A stretch of 64,000 bases of DNA from Acidobacteriota bacterium (GTDB taxonomy: Bacteria > Acidobacteriota > Terriglobia > Terriglobales > Acidobacteriaceae). Location: positions 32,815 to 96,814 of the forward strand of contig JAJZVZ010000002.1 of assembly GCA_021846945.1 (NCBI GenBank), in the 5' to 3' direction. Position 1 is the first letter of the stretch, and the number at the start of each line of letters is the position of its first letter. The notes under the pieces are model-generated. The model was not told the origin of the DNA. It saw only the letters and a program-made list of their open reading frames with translations, and did not search any database. The position numbers and the translations under genes were made by a program. Shown in pieces: positions 44,901 to 54,343 of this stretch.

Positions 44901-46115
44901 CTACTGGATCCGCTCAAAACGGAAACCGGCCTCGCGCAGGGCATGGCTGATGGCGGTGATGTGCGCGGCGCCGCGCGTTTCGAGGGTGACGTCGATGACG
45001 GTCTCTCCCAGGCTCACGCCATAGTAGGCGCGGTTGTGAACCGTTTCGACAATGTTGGCGCGCTCGCGGGCCAGAATCTGCGTGAGCGCGTGCAGTGCTC
45101 CGGGGCGATCCTGCAGGTAGACGCGGATGCGCAGCAGGCGACCGTCTTTGACCAGGCCGCGCTCAATGATTTTGGCCAGCAGCGTGACGTCGATGTTGCC
45201 GCCGCAGACCAGCACCACGGTGCGGCGATGGCGCAGATTGGTTTTGGATTGGACTACGGCGGCCAGGGCAGCAGCGCCGGCGCCCTCGGCCAGAGTCTTC
45301 TCGTGCTCCAGCAGCATGAGGATGGCGCTGGCGATCTCCTCGTCGTCGACGGTCACGATTTCGTCCACGTAGCGCGTCACTAGAGGTAACGTCAGGTCGC
45401 CGGCGCGGCGCACGGCGATACCGTCAGCAATGGTGGCCTCAGGCGCGAGGGTGACGGGAGCGCCAGCCTCGCGGGCGCGCAGCATGGAGGGCAGCTTTTC
45501 CGCTTCGACACCGATGACGCGGATTTTCGGATTCGACTCTTTGAGGGCGCAGGCCACGCCGCCGATCAGTCCGCCGCCGCCGATGGGGACAACCACGGCC
45601 TCGATGTCAGGCACCTGTTCGAGCAGCTCAAGGCCGATGGTGCCCTGTCCCGAGATAACGTCAGGATCATCGAAGGGATGAATAAAGGTGCGGCCCTCTT
45701 CGGCGCAGCGGCGCATGGCTTCGTCGCACGCTTCGTCGTAGCTGGCCCCGTGAAGGATGACCTCGGCGCCGTAAGAACGGGTGGAGGCGACTTTAACCAG
45801 CGGCGTGGCCAGGGGCATGACGATCTGGGCGCGGATGCCCTGCGCGGTGGCGTGAAAGGCGACGCCCTGGGCATGGTTGCCTGCGCTGGCCGCAATCACG
45901 CCGCGCTCGCGCTCCGCTTCGCTGAGAGTCAACAGTTTGTTGAGCGCGCCGCGTTCCTTGAAGGAACCGGTGCGCTGCAGGTTCTCAAGCTTGAGGTAGA
46001 GCGGCAGGCCGGTTAGCTCTGAGAGGTAATGCGAGAGATGGCAGGGCGAGAGCAGAACCGCCTCGCCAATGCGCGAGCGCGCCGCCCGAATTGTTTCCGG
46101 AGTCACGGGTTTCAA
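44901..46115 (-). CDS. ilvA: Threonine ammonia-lyase (threonine deaminase) with ACT-like domain
   Basis: PLP enzyme deaminating threonine to 2-oxobutanoate, the first step to isoleucine. The PLP Lys is K53 in [12 protein letters not shown], followed by [12 protein letters not shown], and the phosphate-cup [12 protein letters not shown]. The catalytic domain ends near residue 320, and a single ACT-like C-terminal domain ([22 protein letters not shown]) gives the short 404-residue form. The start is TTG at 46115 with AGGAGG five or six bases upstream. A leader peptide and hairpin lie before the gene, so isoleucine- or threonine-linked attenuation is likely. Confidence 0.93.
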   Translation of the reverse strand: MKPVTPETIRAARSRIGEAVLLSPCHLSHYLSELTGLPLYLKLENLQRTGSFKERGALNKLLTLSEAERERGVIAASAGNHAQGVAFHATAQGIRAQIVMPLATPLVKVASTRSYGAEVILHGASYDEACDEAMRRCAEEGRTFIHPFDDPDVISGQGTIGLELLEQVPDIEAVVVPIGGGGLIGGVACALKESNPKIRVIGVEAEKLPSMLRAREAGAPVTLAPEATIADGIAVRRAGDLTLPLVTRYVDEIVTVDDEEIASAILMLLEHEKTLAEGAGAAALAAVVQSKTNLRHRRTVVLVCGGNIDVTLLAKIIERGLVKDGRLLRIRVYLQDRPGALHALTQILARERANIVETVHNRAYYGVSLGETVIDVTLETRGAAHITAISHALREAGFRFERIQ

Positions 46116-46154
46116 GAGATCCTCCTCGATCGTAAAGGTGCATACAATGCAAAA

Positions 46155-46182
46155 GCCACCAGCCGCATATGCGGGTGGTGGC
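46155..46182 (-). terminator. Attenuator-type terminator in the ilvA leader
   Basis: On the minus strand GCCACCA-C-CCGCA pairs with TGCGG-C-TGGTGGC around a small AT loop (12 pairs, one C-C mismatch) and is followed directly by TTTT. It sits about 40 bases before the ilvA start, so it would stop transcription unless an alternative structure forms. Confidence 0.65.
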
Positions 46183-46214
46183 CTGGGTGATGCTGAACTT
46201 TCGAGTGTGCTCGG

Positions 46215-46259
46215 TCAGGCTCCAATTCCCGCGGGCGAGTTGTGACGGGTAATTCGCAT
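46215..46259 (-). CDS. Putative leader peptide for ilvA (MRITRHNSPAGIGA)
   Basis: A 14-codon frame from ATG 46259 to TGA 46215, ending about 33 bases before the attenuator hairpin. It has two Ile and one Thr codon, a modest enrichment for a gene controlled by those amino acids. No strong Shine-Dalgarno was found, so translation is inferred, not shown. Confidence 0.35.
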   Translation of the reverse strand: MRITRHNSPAGIGA

Positions 46260-46382
46260 GGACATCATGCAAATTGCGCCCGGAACGGCCCGGTGGGAGA
46301 TCGTGTTGGAACTGACGAGAGACATCACTTGGTGAAATGAGTAGAGCAGAGGAGCAGGAGCCGCGTCAAGGAGATTGAAGCG

Positions 46383-46428
46383 GCCTTCGCGCGATCATAC
46401 CTAAGAGAGAGTATGACCACGCGAAGGC
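46383..46428 (-). terminator. Hairpin downstream of the GH15 gene
   Basis: GCCTTCGCG pairs with CGCGAAGGC, then after a three-base internal loop TCATAC pairs with GTATGA, closing a ten-base loop. It starts about 30 bases past the GH15 stop, and separates it from the ilvA leader. No U-tract. Confidence 0.5.
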
Positions 46429-46456
46429 AGCGTGAGCGGTTGGATGCGAAGCACCA

Positions 46457-48295
46457 TTACCGCTTCACTGATGAAGCGTGCCGATGATGGCGCTTCCGGG
46501 ACTCCTTTAAGTCCTCCAGATCGAAGGCGGCATTGACCAGTGCGATGTGCGAAAAGGCCTGCGGGAAATTTCCCACCAGGCGCTTGCGATTCACGTCGTA
46601 CTCTTCCGAGAGCAATCCCAGATCGTTGCGCAGTTCAAGAAGCCGTTCGAAGAGAGCGTGCGCATCGTCGAGGCGGCCAATGGCTTTGAGGCTGGCTACC
46701 ATCCAGAAGCTACAGGCCAGGAAGACACCCTCGCCGGGCGGCAGACCGTCGCTCACCTTCGCTGTGTCATAGCGCAGCACCAGGCCCGCAGGCATCAGTT
46801 CGCGCTCAATCGCTTCCACCGTCGAGCGCACGCGCGGATCGTTGCCGGGCAGAAATCCCACGATAGGCATGAGCAGAAGTGACGCATCCAGTTGGTCGGA
46901 GCCGTAGGACTGCACGAAGCTGTTCTTCTCTTTGCTGAAGGCCTTGTCGCAAACTTCGGCGTGGATGGCGTCGCGTTCGGCACGCCACCGATCGAGGCGA
47001 GCGGCATAGCCGAGCTGCTCGGCGAGCATCACGGCCCGGTCGAAGGCAGCCCATGCCATCATCTTCGAATAGGTAAAGTGCTGTGGACCGCCGCGCGTTT
47101 CCCAGATGCCTTCGTCCGGCTCGCGCCAGAGGGTTTCGAGCTGCTGCAGGAGCAAAGCCAATACTCTGAAGTCGGCTTCGCGGTGGCGGTTCATGCTGTG
47201 CTGCGCATGGAAGAAGCAGTCCAGCATCTCGCCATAGATATCGAGCTGCAACTGGAAGGATGCTGCGTTACCGATGCGTACAGGCCGCGAGTTTTCGTAT
47301 CCGGGAAGCCATTCGGCCTCCCATTCGATAAGTTCCCGCTCGCCCTTGATGCCGTACATGATCTGCACCTGATCGGGACTGCCGGCGAGCGCGCGCAGCA
47401 GCCAGTCCTGCCATGCCGCCGCTTCGTCGCAGTAGCCGCCGTTGATCAGGGCCAGGAGCGTAAAAGTTGTGTCGCGTAGCCAGCAGTAACGGTAGTCCCA
47501 GTTGCGCACGCCGCCGATTGCCTCGGGCAGTGAAGTGGTAATGGCCGCCACGACGCCGCCCGTGGGTTTGAAGGTCATGGCCTTGAGCGTGATCAGCGAC
47601 CGCTCGACGGCATCGCGGTACTTGCCCTCGTATTGAAGGCGCCCGCTCCATTTGAGCCAGAACGCTTCCGTTTCCCGGAGCGCCTTCTCCACGTCGATTG
47701 CTGAGGGAACGGGGTGGTAGGAGGTTCCGTGCGCGAGTGTGAACCACGCGCGCTCGCCGGCGCTGACCGTGAAATCAGCCACGGTGTGCAGATTCTCGCC
47801 GTGTACTGGCACGCTTGCGTGCAGAACAGCCAGATTGGGTCCGGCAATGGCGTGCAGGCCATCCGTGCTCAGATCCTGCCTGCGCGTGCCGTTCTTCTTG
47901 CGTGTTACCCATGGCACGGTGCGGCCATAGTCAAAGCGCAAGGCCAGTTCCATGCGCATCGAGAGCTTTCCTCGAATGCCTTCCACAATGCGGACGATGC
48001 GGGAGTTGTGTTCTCGCGCCGGCATCAGGTCGATGAGCCGCGCCGCTCCATCGGCATTCTCAAAGGTGGTTTCAAGAATCAGCGTGTGATCGCGGTAGCG
48101 CCGTTCCGTTTTCCATTCACCTGCCGCCGGAGCGATCTTCCAATAGCCGTGGTCCTTAGCGCCGAGCAGGGAGGCGAGGCAGGCTGCTGATGAGAAATCC
48201 GGCCAGCACAGCCAGTCGATGGATCCGTTCCGGTCAACCAGCGCAGCAGTTTCGCAGTCGCCGATCAAGGCGTAGTCTTCTATTTTCGCAGCCAT
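46457..48295 (-). CDS. Glycoside hydrolase family 15 (glucoamylase/trehalase type)
   Basis: A 612-residue cytoplasmic GH15 protein. The N-terminal beta domain (KIEDYALIGDCETAALVDRNGSIDWLCWPDF) is the family's usual beginning. The alpha/alpha barrel has GVRNWDYRYCWLRDTTFTLLALINGGY and a catalytic Glu in DEGIWETRGGPQHFTYSKMMAW, with a second near the end around CSFWMVASLKAIGR. It lacks a signal peptide, which fits the bacterial group that includes mycobacterial trehalase as well as glucan enzymes. The SDR gene ends ten bases upstream, so they form an operon. Confidence 0.9.
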   Translation of the reverse strand: MAAKIEDYALIGDCETAALVDRNGSIDWLCWPDFSSAACLASLLGAKDHGYWKIAPAAGEWKTERRYRDHTLILETTFENADGAARLIDLMPAREHNSRIVRIVEGIRGKLSMRMELALRFDYGRTVPWVTRKKNGTRRQDLSTDGLHAIAGPNLAVLHASVPVHGENLHTVADFTVSAGERAWFTLAHGTSYHPVPSAIDVEKALRETEAFWLKWSGRLQYEGKYRDAVERSLITLKAMTFKPTGGVVAAITTSLPEAIGGVRNWDYRYCWLRDTTFTLLALINGGYCDEAAAWQDWLLRALAGSPDQVQIMYGIKGERELIEWEAEWLPGYENSRPVRIGNAASFQLQLDIYGEMLDCFFHAQHSMNRHREADFRVLALLLQQLETLWREPDEGIWETRGGPQHFTYSKMMAWAAFDRAVMLAEQLGYAARLDRWRAERDAIHAEVCDKAFSKEKNSFVQSYGSDQLDASLLLMPIVGFLPGNDPRVRSTVEAIERELMPAGLVLRYDTAKVSDGLPPGEGVFLACSFWMVASLKAIGRLDDAHALFERLLELRNDLGLLSEEYDVNRKRLVGNFPQAFSHIALVNAAFDLEDLKESRKRHHRHASSVKR

Positions 48296-48305
48296 AAATA
48301 TCCCT

Positions 48306-49076
48306 TTATTGTTCGCGATAGTTGCGCATCAGCCCGCCGTCCACGACGAAGGTTGCGCCGGTGATATATGAGGCGTCTTCGGATGCCAGGAAGGCCACCA
48401 GCCCTGCCACATCTTCCGGTTTTCCCAGCCTGCCCAGGGGAATCTTGTCGAGCAGCGCGTTGAGCTTGGGCTTGTCTTCTAGCAGAGCCGTGTTGATGGG
48501 AGTGACAATGGCGCCGGGCGCGACGTTATTGATGGTGATGCCGAGCGGGCCCAGCTCGACGGCCAGATCGCGCATCAACATGCGCAGCCCGCCTTTGCTG
48601 GCGCAATAAGTGGCGAAGCCGGGAAAGGCCATGTCTTCGTGCACCGAACTGATGTTGATGATGCGACCGGGCTTCTTTGCGTCGCGCAGACGCCGCGCGA
48701 ATGCCTGCGCAAGAAAGAACGGCCCGCGCAGATTGACGGCCATCACTGCGTCGTAATCGGCTTCAGCGGTGTCGCAGAAATCAGATTTCTTCTCGATGCC
48801 GGCGTTGTTTACAAGGATGTCGGCGCTGCCATAGCGTTTCCACGCTTCGTCCACCACGGCGCGCGCATCGGCTGCGCGGCTTATGTCCGCTTGCACAATT
48901 TCGCCGGTACCGCCTTCGTGTTCAATCTCCTGTTGTGTCTCTTCCGCTCCCTCCGGCTTGCCTACGTAATCCACCACAACTTGTGCGCCTTCGCTCGCGA
49001 GCCGCAGCGCGATACCCTGGCCGATGCCCGACCCGGCTCCGGTTACGATGGCCACTTTCCCCTGTAAACGCAGCAT
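48306..49076 (-). CDS. Short-chain dehydrogenase/reductase (glucose 1-dehydrogenase-like)
   Basis: Classical SDR of 256 residues: TGAGSGIG cofactor loop, NNAG, catalytic Ser in NISSVHE, YCASK (Tyr/Lys), and the PG motif followed by a GGLMRNY end. Overall it looks like bacterial glucose 1-dehydrogenases, which would oxidise glucose released by the GH15 enzyme next door to gluconolactone. The ATG at 49076 begins with MLRLQGKVAIVTG, normal for the family; the longer frame to 49136 is not supported. GGAGG lies about 12 bases upstream. Confidence 0.85.
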   Translation of the reverse strand: MLRLQGKVAIVTGAGSGIGQGIALRLASEGAQVVVDYVGKPEGAEETQQEIEHEGGTGEIVQADISRAADARAVVDEAWKRYGSADILVNNAGIEKKSDFCDTAEADYDAVMAVNLRGPFFLAQAFARRLRDAKKPGRIINISSVHEDMAFPGFATYCASKGGLRMLMRDLAVELGPLGITINNVAPGAIVTPINTALLEDKPKLNALLDKIPLGRLGKPEDVAGLVAFLASEDASYITGATFVVDGGLMRNYREQ

Positions 49077-49179
49077 TCCTTCGCTTGACCTCCTGTATGG
49101 CGTTTCGTTCGTCTCTTGGAGCTTAGATGCGCTCAAATGCGGAGCCGTTTACATTGGCGTGATCGCGGCAGGTGCGCAG

Positions 49180-49884
49180 TTAAAAAATCTCGCTGAGTTT
49201 TTGGAAGGCGTCGAGTTCGATGAGGTGTTGTCCGGGAGGCGCGGGATCTATAGATGCGTGCTCCAGTATCCACGTGTCTTTGTGGAAGAGGAAGACAGCG
49301 TGCAGTCCGGCCGCAAGCGCAGGATTGATGTCGCTTTTGGGGCTGTTGCCGATCATCCAGCTTGTATGCGGCGCGAGCTCGTGGCGCGCAATGACTTCGT
49401 GATAGGTCGCGGGATCTTTCTCCGCAACGATTTCGACAGCGGAGAAGTGCGGCGCGAGCGCGGAGCGCGCCAGCTTGTCAGCCTGCTCGGCGCGGTTGCC
49501 TTTGGTCATGAGGATGAGGCGATGGCGCGTGGCCAGTTCGGCCAGCGTTTGAGCAACGCCGGGAAGAAGCTCAATCTCTTGCTCGGCAATAGTGCGACTG
49601 AAACTGAGAATCTTTTGGGTTTGTTCCGCGGTGACGGGCTCGGAACTGAGGCGCTCGAAGCAGGTCACTAGCGCGCGGGCAAAGCTGGTGAGTCCGTAGC
49701 CGTGGGAGAGGATCGTTTCGCGCTCAACAGCATTGAGCGTCTGGCGAACCTGTTCGGGCGTGTGAGTATGGTGGTTCAGGTAGCTGATGAAAGAAGCGAT
49801 GACACGCTCGAAATAGATATTGTTCTCCCACAGAGTATCGTCTGCGTCGATGAGAAGAGTCTGACCTGCAGAGAACCGTGCCAT
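49180..49884 (-). CDS. HAD-superfamily hydrolase
   Basis: A 234-residue HAD protein. Motif I is LLIDADDTLWENN (both Asp present), an all-helical cap covers residues about 20-95, motif II is LILMTKGN, the Lys of motif III is in VAEKDPATY, and motif IV is MIGNSPKSDINPALAAG. This suggests a small-molecule phosphatase of the YjjG/REG-2-like kind. The ATG at 49884 begins MARFSAGQTLLID. It lies 103 bases upstream of the SDR gene on the same strand and 81 bases after the PHP gene. Confidence 0.82.
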   Translation of the reverse strand: MARFSAGQTLLIDADDTLWENNIYFERVIASFISYLNHHTHTPEQVRQTLNAVERETILSHGYGLTSFARALVTCFERLSSEPVTAEQTQKILSFSRTIAEQEIELLPGVAQTLAELATRHRLILMTKGNRAEQADKLARSALAPHFSAVEIVAEKDPATYHEVIARHELAPHTSWMIGNSPKSDINPALAAGLHAVFLFHKDTWILEHASIDPAPPGQHLIELDAFQKLSEIF

Positions 49885-49965
49885 AAATCGATAGTAGGGG
49901 CAGAAGGCGCAGGCGCTCAAGGAGCACCGGCGAATGAGGAACGGCGCAGCCAGGCAGGTTTGCGT

Positions 49966-50769
49966 CTAAGGGTTCAGGAATGCTTCACTTTTGCGGGCAG
50001 CGGCCTTGCTTCCGCTTGCGCCGGGAATGAAGAAATCGTCTGCGCCAAGGCCGCATTCCGCGGCGATGCGCAGGCCGTATTCGCAGCGGCCCAGATCGCC
50101 GGGACCGCTGTTGTTGGTTCCCAGGGTAAAGGTGCATTTCGCCGCTTTCGCTATCTCGATGAAGCGCTTGCTCGGCAGGCGATAGCGGTCGTTGAGTTCG
50201 ATTGCCACATTGTTGCGGGCTGCCGCGGCTGTCACAAGTTCCATGCGCTCGCTGGTCCAAAGACTGTCATAGTCTGCGGCTAGTACGGCGGGCAGAAAAG
50301 TAGGATTGGCAAAGATGTCGATGGGTTCGCTCTCGAGAATCGCGACAGTACGCGCGACAAGCGTGTACATGAAGGATTGCGGATCGGGGATGGCCCCCAC
50401 CTCTTCGGGAATCCAAAGGCGCATGCGGCGGCCGTTATCGTCTGTCCACGTCATGGCGTCGGTGAAGATGTAGTCGAACTCGCCGGCAGCATGAGCCGAG
50501 ATGACACTTGTCCACTCGCGGCCCTCCGCTTGCATGCCCACAAAGACGGGATGGCCTTGCATGCCGGTGCTGAAGGCGAGTGCTGCGGCGTCATCCTGCA
50601 CGGGAAAGCCCCTGCCGCAATTGACGGCGATTCCGTAGACCATGCCGTCGCGGCGGGCGCGGTTGAGCGTCTGTTCCAGTGTGAGCCCACCTTTCAGGTG
50701 GACGTGAAGATCGAGCAGGGGAATACCGGCAGGCGTGCGCTGGATCAGTTTGCAGATGTTCTCGTCCAT
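49966..50769 (-). CDS. PHP-domain metal-dependent phosphoesterase-like protein
   Basis: A 267-residue protein with the PHP first motif LLDLHVHLKGGLTLEQTL, a Glu/His region VGMQAEGREW, YIFTDAMTWTDDNG, DIFANPTFLP and a C-terminal AIELNDRYRLPSKRFIEIAKAAKCTFTLGTNNS, matching the spacing of metal ligands in histidinol-phosphatase/PolX-like PHP proteins. The usual HSH near the start is HVH here. Function is not known. GGAG lies four bases before the ATG. Confidence 0.75.
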   Translation of the reverse strand: MDENICKLIQRTPAGIPLLDLHVHLKGGLTLEQTLNRARRDGMVYGIAVNCGRGFPVQDDAAALAFSTGMQGHPVFVGMQAEGREWTSVISAHAAGEFDYIFTDAMTWTDDNGRRMRLWIPEEVGAIPDPQSFMYTLVARTVAILESEPIDIFANPTFLPAVLAADYDSLWTSERMELVTAAAARNNVAIELNDRYRLPSKRFIEIAKAAKCTFTLGTNNSGPGDLGRCEYGLRIAAECGLGADDFFIPGASGSKAAARKSEAFLNP

Positions 50770-50926
50770 GGTTCTCCTTGAGGGCTTGCGCGGCCAGATG
50801 TGCTGCCACTCCGCAATTTTCTCCCATCTGGCTAGTCGGATTTTCGTCTCTATCGTATTTCGTTCTATGCCGTGGTGGCTTCAGATGCGTATCTCCGCGG
50901 CGGGCAAGTGCGGTTAGAGTGGAAGC

Positions 50927-52279
50927 ATGGAAAGCAGGCAAGCCGGGTGGAGACAGGAACTGGGGCCGATGATCGCGCTGGCCGTTCCTGTGGTGTTGAG
51001 CGAACTGGGCTGGATGGTACAGGGCGTGGTAGACACCATCATGGTGGGCAGGCTCGGACCGGCGGCCATTGGCGCAGTGGCGTTGGGAAATGCGATTTAT
51101 TACACGCCGTCGCTCTTCGGCATTGGGATTCTGCTGGGCCTGGACACGCTGGTAGCGCAGGCCTACGGGCGCAGCGATCATGACGACTGTCATCGCTGGC
51201 TCGCGCAGGGAGTCTATCTCGCCTGTATCGTCACACTGCCGATCATGCTGGTCGTCGGTTTAGTCAGCTTCGGGATTACGCACTTTGGCATTAGCGCGGC
51301 GGTGGCGGGGCCGGCGGGCGGATATCTGCGCCTGCTGAACTGGGGCACGCTTCCGCTGCTGTTGTATGCCGGCACAAGGCGCTATCTGCAGGCCGTGGGA
51401 CAGGTGGGCGTGGTTACCACGTCCTTTGTGGCGGCCAATGTCGTGAACTGGTTCGGCAACTGGGTGCTGATTTACGGCAAGCTGGGGATGCCCGCGCTGG
51501 GCGTCAATGGATCGGCGATCTCCACGGTGGCGTCGCGCGTGCTGATGGCGGCGATGCTGATCGGTTTTGCCTGGCGCTATGAGCGGCGCCGCGGGCATCC
51601 GCTTTTTCAGCACTGGGCGGCGCCGAGCGTGGAACGGCTGCAGCAGTTGATGCGGCTGGGCGCTCCGGCGGCAGGGCAGATCGTGCTCGAAGTAGGCGCA
51701 TGGAACCTGGCGACTCTTTCCGCTGGATGGCTGACTCCGGTGGCTCTTGCGACGCACCAGATCGCGCTCAACTACGCCAGCTTGTCGTACATGGTTCCGC
51801 TCGGTGTTTCCGCAGCCGCCGCGGTCAGCGTTGGTCAGGCCGTGGGAGCCGGGGATGCGGCAAGGGCGCGCCGCGCGGGTTGGCTGGCTTTGGCGTTGGG
51901 TACCAGCTTTATGATGATGGCCGCAGCGGCTTTTTTCGTTGCGCCGGGGCCGCTGATTGCTCTTTACACCAGCGATCCGCGCGTGATGGCCGTAGGCCCG
52001 CGGCTTTTATGGCTGGCGGCGGCGTTCCAGATCTTCGATGGAGTGCAGACGGTCTCAACGGGCGCGTTGCGCGGACTGGGTGAGACGCGCGTTCCCATGT
52101 TTGCCAATCTGGTGGGCTACTGGATCCTTGGGCTGCCGCTGGGATTCACACTATGCTTTGTCCTGCACTGGGGCATTTATGGCCTTTGGATCGGACTCAC
52201 GCTAGCCCTGATTGTGATCGCTGTCACACTTCTTGGACGTTGGCGGCGAGATGCCGCGCAGCCTCTCCCGGCGCGATGA
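50927..52279 (+). CDS. MATE-family efflux transporter
   Basis: A 12-helix Na+/H+-coupled multidrug or metabolite exporter. Helix 1 region LAVPVVLSELGWMVQGVVDTIMVGRLGPAAIGAVALG is the family's best-known signature, repeated less well at residue about 240 (GAPAAGQIVLEVGAWNLATLSAGWLTPVALATHQIALN), reflecting the two-fold pseudo-repeat. At 450 residues it is normal. The substrate cannot be told. It stands alone between the divergent PHP gene and korA. Confidence 0.92.
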   Translation: MESRQAGWRQELGPMIALAVPVVLSELGWMVQGVVDTIMVGRLGPAAIGAVALGNAIYYTPSLFGIGILLGLDTLVAQAYGRSDHDDCHRWLAQGVYLACIVTLPIMLVVGLVSFGITHFGISAAVAGPAGGYLRLLNWGTLPLLLYAGTRRYLQAVGQVGVVTTSFVAANVVNWFGNWVLIYGKLGMPALGVNGSAISTVASRVLMAAMLIGFAWRYERRRGHPLFQHWAAPSVERLQQLMRLGAPAAGQIVLEVGAWNLATLSAGWLTPVALATHQIALNYASLSYMVPLGVSAAAAVSVGQAVGAGDAARARRAGWLALALGTSFMMMAAAAFFVAPGPLIALYTSDPRVMAVGPRLLWLAAAFQIFDGVQTVSTGALRGLGETRVPMFANLVGYWILGLPLGFTLCFVLHWGIYGLWIGLTLALIVIAVTLLGRWRRDAAQPLPAR

Positions 52280-52435
52280 GGCGGCATGGTTTTTGCAGCG
52301 GCCCTTCGTCACTCAAGCAAAATGCTGGACTTATCGCGAACCGTCTCACCCGCGAGGGCGAGATGGTTCCATCTGATGGGACTCAAAGGGGTTACCAATT
52401 GATCGCTTCATGAGACGCGAAACCTCTGGAGTGAC

Positions 52436-52441
52436 TATAAT
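52436..52441 (+). promoter_or_regulatory. -10 element (TATAAT) of the korAB promoter
   Basis: A perfect TATAAT 61 bases before the korA ATG. The region 17 bases upstream has no good -35 match, so activation or an extended -10 (a TGAC lies just before it) may be needed. Confidence 0.45.
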
Positions 52442-52501
52442 CACCTTGAAGCGTGAAAAGAACTCCGCTTAACTGAATTTACTTGAAGGGAATCCCGCCA
52501 A

Positions 52502-54343
52502 ATGGCGACTGGAGACCTAGCCCTGGGTCAAGAACAGGGCCAATCGAGTGCGCGCCAGCGCGTTGTCAATGATTTCAGCATCATAGTAGCAACGGTGAAC
52601 GGTTCCGGCTCGCAATCCGCCAATAGCGTGCTGCTGAAAAGCATCTTTGGAATGGGGGTTCCGGTCAGCGGAAAAAACCTCTTTCCTTCGAACATTGCCG
52701 GTCTACCAACCTGGTACACCATTCGTGCCAGCAAAGATGGATATGTGGCCCGCAGACGTGACTGCGCGGTGCTGGTGGCGCTGAATCCCGAAACGGCGCG
52801 CCAGGACGTGCTGAATCTGCCCGTGGGCGGCGTAGCCATCTACGAAGAAAATCTGAACCTGAAGCAATACCGCGACGATATCGTCGCCTACCCGGTCCCA
52901 TTCGACAAGCTCACCGCATCGATCTGCCCCGAGGCCAAGCTGCGCAAGCTGGTCAAGAACATGGTTTATGTGGGCGTGGTGGCGCAGTTGCTCTCGATCG
53001 ATTTGACCGTGGTGGAGAAGGGCCTGCGCAAGCAGTTTGCCAAGAAGCAGAAGGTCTTCGACTTGAACTTCGGCGCGGTGAAGGCTGGCTTCGACTATGC
53101 CCAGCAGAACTTCACCAAGCAGGATCCGTACTTCATCGAGCCGATGAAGGCGACGGCCGGCAAGATCATCATCGACGGCAACGCGGCGTGCGGAATGGGC
53201 GCGGTGTTCGCGGGCGTCACGGTGGTTGCGTGGTATCCCATCACTCCTTCAACTTCACTGGTGGAAGCGACCACCGACTTGTTGAAGAAGTTGCGCGTGA
53301 CTCCCGACGGCAAGGCTACTTTCGCTGTGGTGCAGGCCGAAGACGAGCTGGCCGCCATCGGCATGGTGCTGGGTGCCGGTTGGGCAGGAGCGCGCTCCAT
53401 GACGGCGACCTCCGGTCCGGGCATCTCGCTGATGGCCGAGTTCTCCGGCTTGGGCTACTTTGCGGAGCTTCCCGGCGTGATCTTCGACGTGCAGCGCAGC
53501 GGTCCTTCGACGGGCATGCCGACGCGCACTTCGCAGGCCGACATTCTTTCCACGGCGTTTCTTTCGCACGGCGACACGAAGCATGTGCTTCTGCTGCCCG
53601 GGAATGTGAAGGAGTGTTTTGAGTTCGGTTGCGAGGCCTTCGACCTGACGGAGCGCCTGCAGACGCCGGTCTTTGTGCTTACCGATCTCGATCTGGGCAT
53701 GAATAACTGGATGTCAGATCCGTTCACGTATCCTGAAAGGCCGCTGGACCGCGGCAAGGTTCTCACTGCTGAAGACCTCGAACGTCTGGGCGGATTCGCA
53801 CGGTATCGCGATGTGGACGGCGACGGCATCGGCTGGCGTACCCTGCCGGGCACGAAGCATCCCAAGGCCGCGTACTTCACGCGCGGTTCCGGACACAACG
53901 ATGCCGCCGGCTATACCGAAAAGCCGGATGAGTATCAGGCGGTGATGGACCGGCTGGCGCGCAAGTTTGAGAACGCGCGCGCACTGGTTCCCGCTCCGGT
54001 CGCGGTGAAGAACGGCAGTTCGAAGGTTGGCTTCCTCGCCTACGGCACCACCGACTTCGCCATGCGCGAGAGCATGGACGAGATCAAGAAGGGATACGGG
54101 CGCGACGTGGATTACATGCGCATCCGGGCATATCCCTTCGCGCAGGAGATTCACGACTTCATCGCATCGCATGAGCGCGTCTACGTGGTGGAGCAGGACC
54201 GCGACGCGCAACTGGCCTCGCTGCTCAAGCTCGATCTGCCCGCCGAACAGGCAACAAAGCTGCGCAGCATCCTGCACTATAACGGGCTGCCGATCGATGC
54301 TCGTTCGATCACCGAAGAGTTTGCGACGAAGGAGGGCCTCTAA
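52502..54343 (+). CDS. korA: 2-oxoacid:ferredoxin oxidoreductase, fused gamma-alpha subunit (2-oxoglutarate type)
   Basis: Oxidative decarboxylation of 2-oxoglutarate (or another 2-oxoacid) with CoA, passing electrons to ferredoxin. The gamma domain (residues 20-200) begins NDFSIIVATVNGSGSQSANSVLLKSIFGMG; the alpha domain follows at IIDGNAACGMGAVFAGVTVVAWYPITPSTSLVE, with VQAEDELAAIGMVLGAGWAGARSMTATSGPGISLM and a C-terminal AYGTTDFAMRE-type domain. This fused form of 613 residues is typical of KorA in aerobic soil and hyperthermophile lineages. The stop overlaps the korB ATG by one base. Confidence 0.9.
   Translation: MATGDLALGQEQGQSSARQRVVNDFSIIVATVNGSGSQSANSVLLKSIFGMGVPVSGKNLFPSNIAGLPTWYTIRASKDGYVARRRDCAVLVALNPETARQDVLNLPVGGVAIYEENLNLKQYRDDIVAYPVPFDKLTASICPEAKLRKLVKNMVYVGVVAQLLSIDLTVVEKGLRKQFAKKQKVFDLNFGAVKAGFDYAQQNFTKQDPYFIEPMKATAGKIIIDGNAACGMGAVFAGVTVVAWYPITPSTSLVEATTDLLKKLRVTPDGKATFAVVQAEDELAAIGMVLGAGWAGARSMTATSGPGISLMAEFSGLGYFAELPGVIFDVQRSGPSTGMPTRTSQADILSTAFLSHGDTKHVLLLPGNVKECFEFGCEAFDLTERLQTPVFVLTDLDLGMNNWMSDPFTYPERPLDRGKVLTAEDLERLGGFARYRDVDGDGIGWRTLPGTKHPKAAYFTRGSGHNDAAGYTEKPDEYQAVMDRLARKFENARALVPAPVAVKNGSSKVGFLAYGTTDFAMRESMDEIKKGYGRDVDYMRIRAYPFAQEIHDFIASHERVYVVEQDRDAQLASLLKLDLPAEQATKLRSILHYNGLPIDARSITEEFATKEGL

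Noticed and set aside
46150-46340. T-box riboswitch before ilvA
   Set aside because: The T-box consensus (AGGGTGGNACCGCG) is absent on the coding strand; a peptide-type attenuator fits better.
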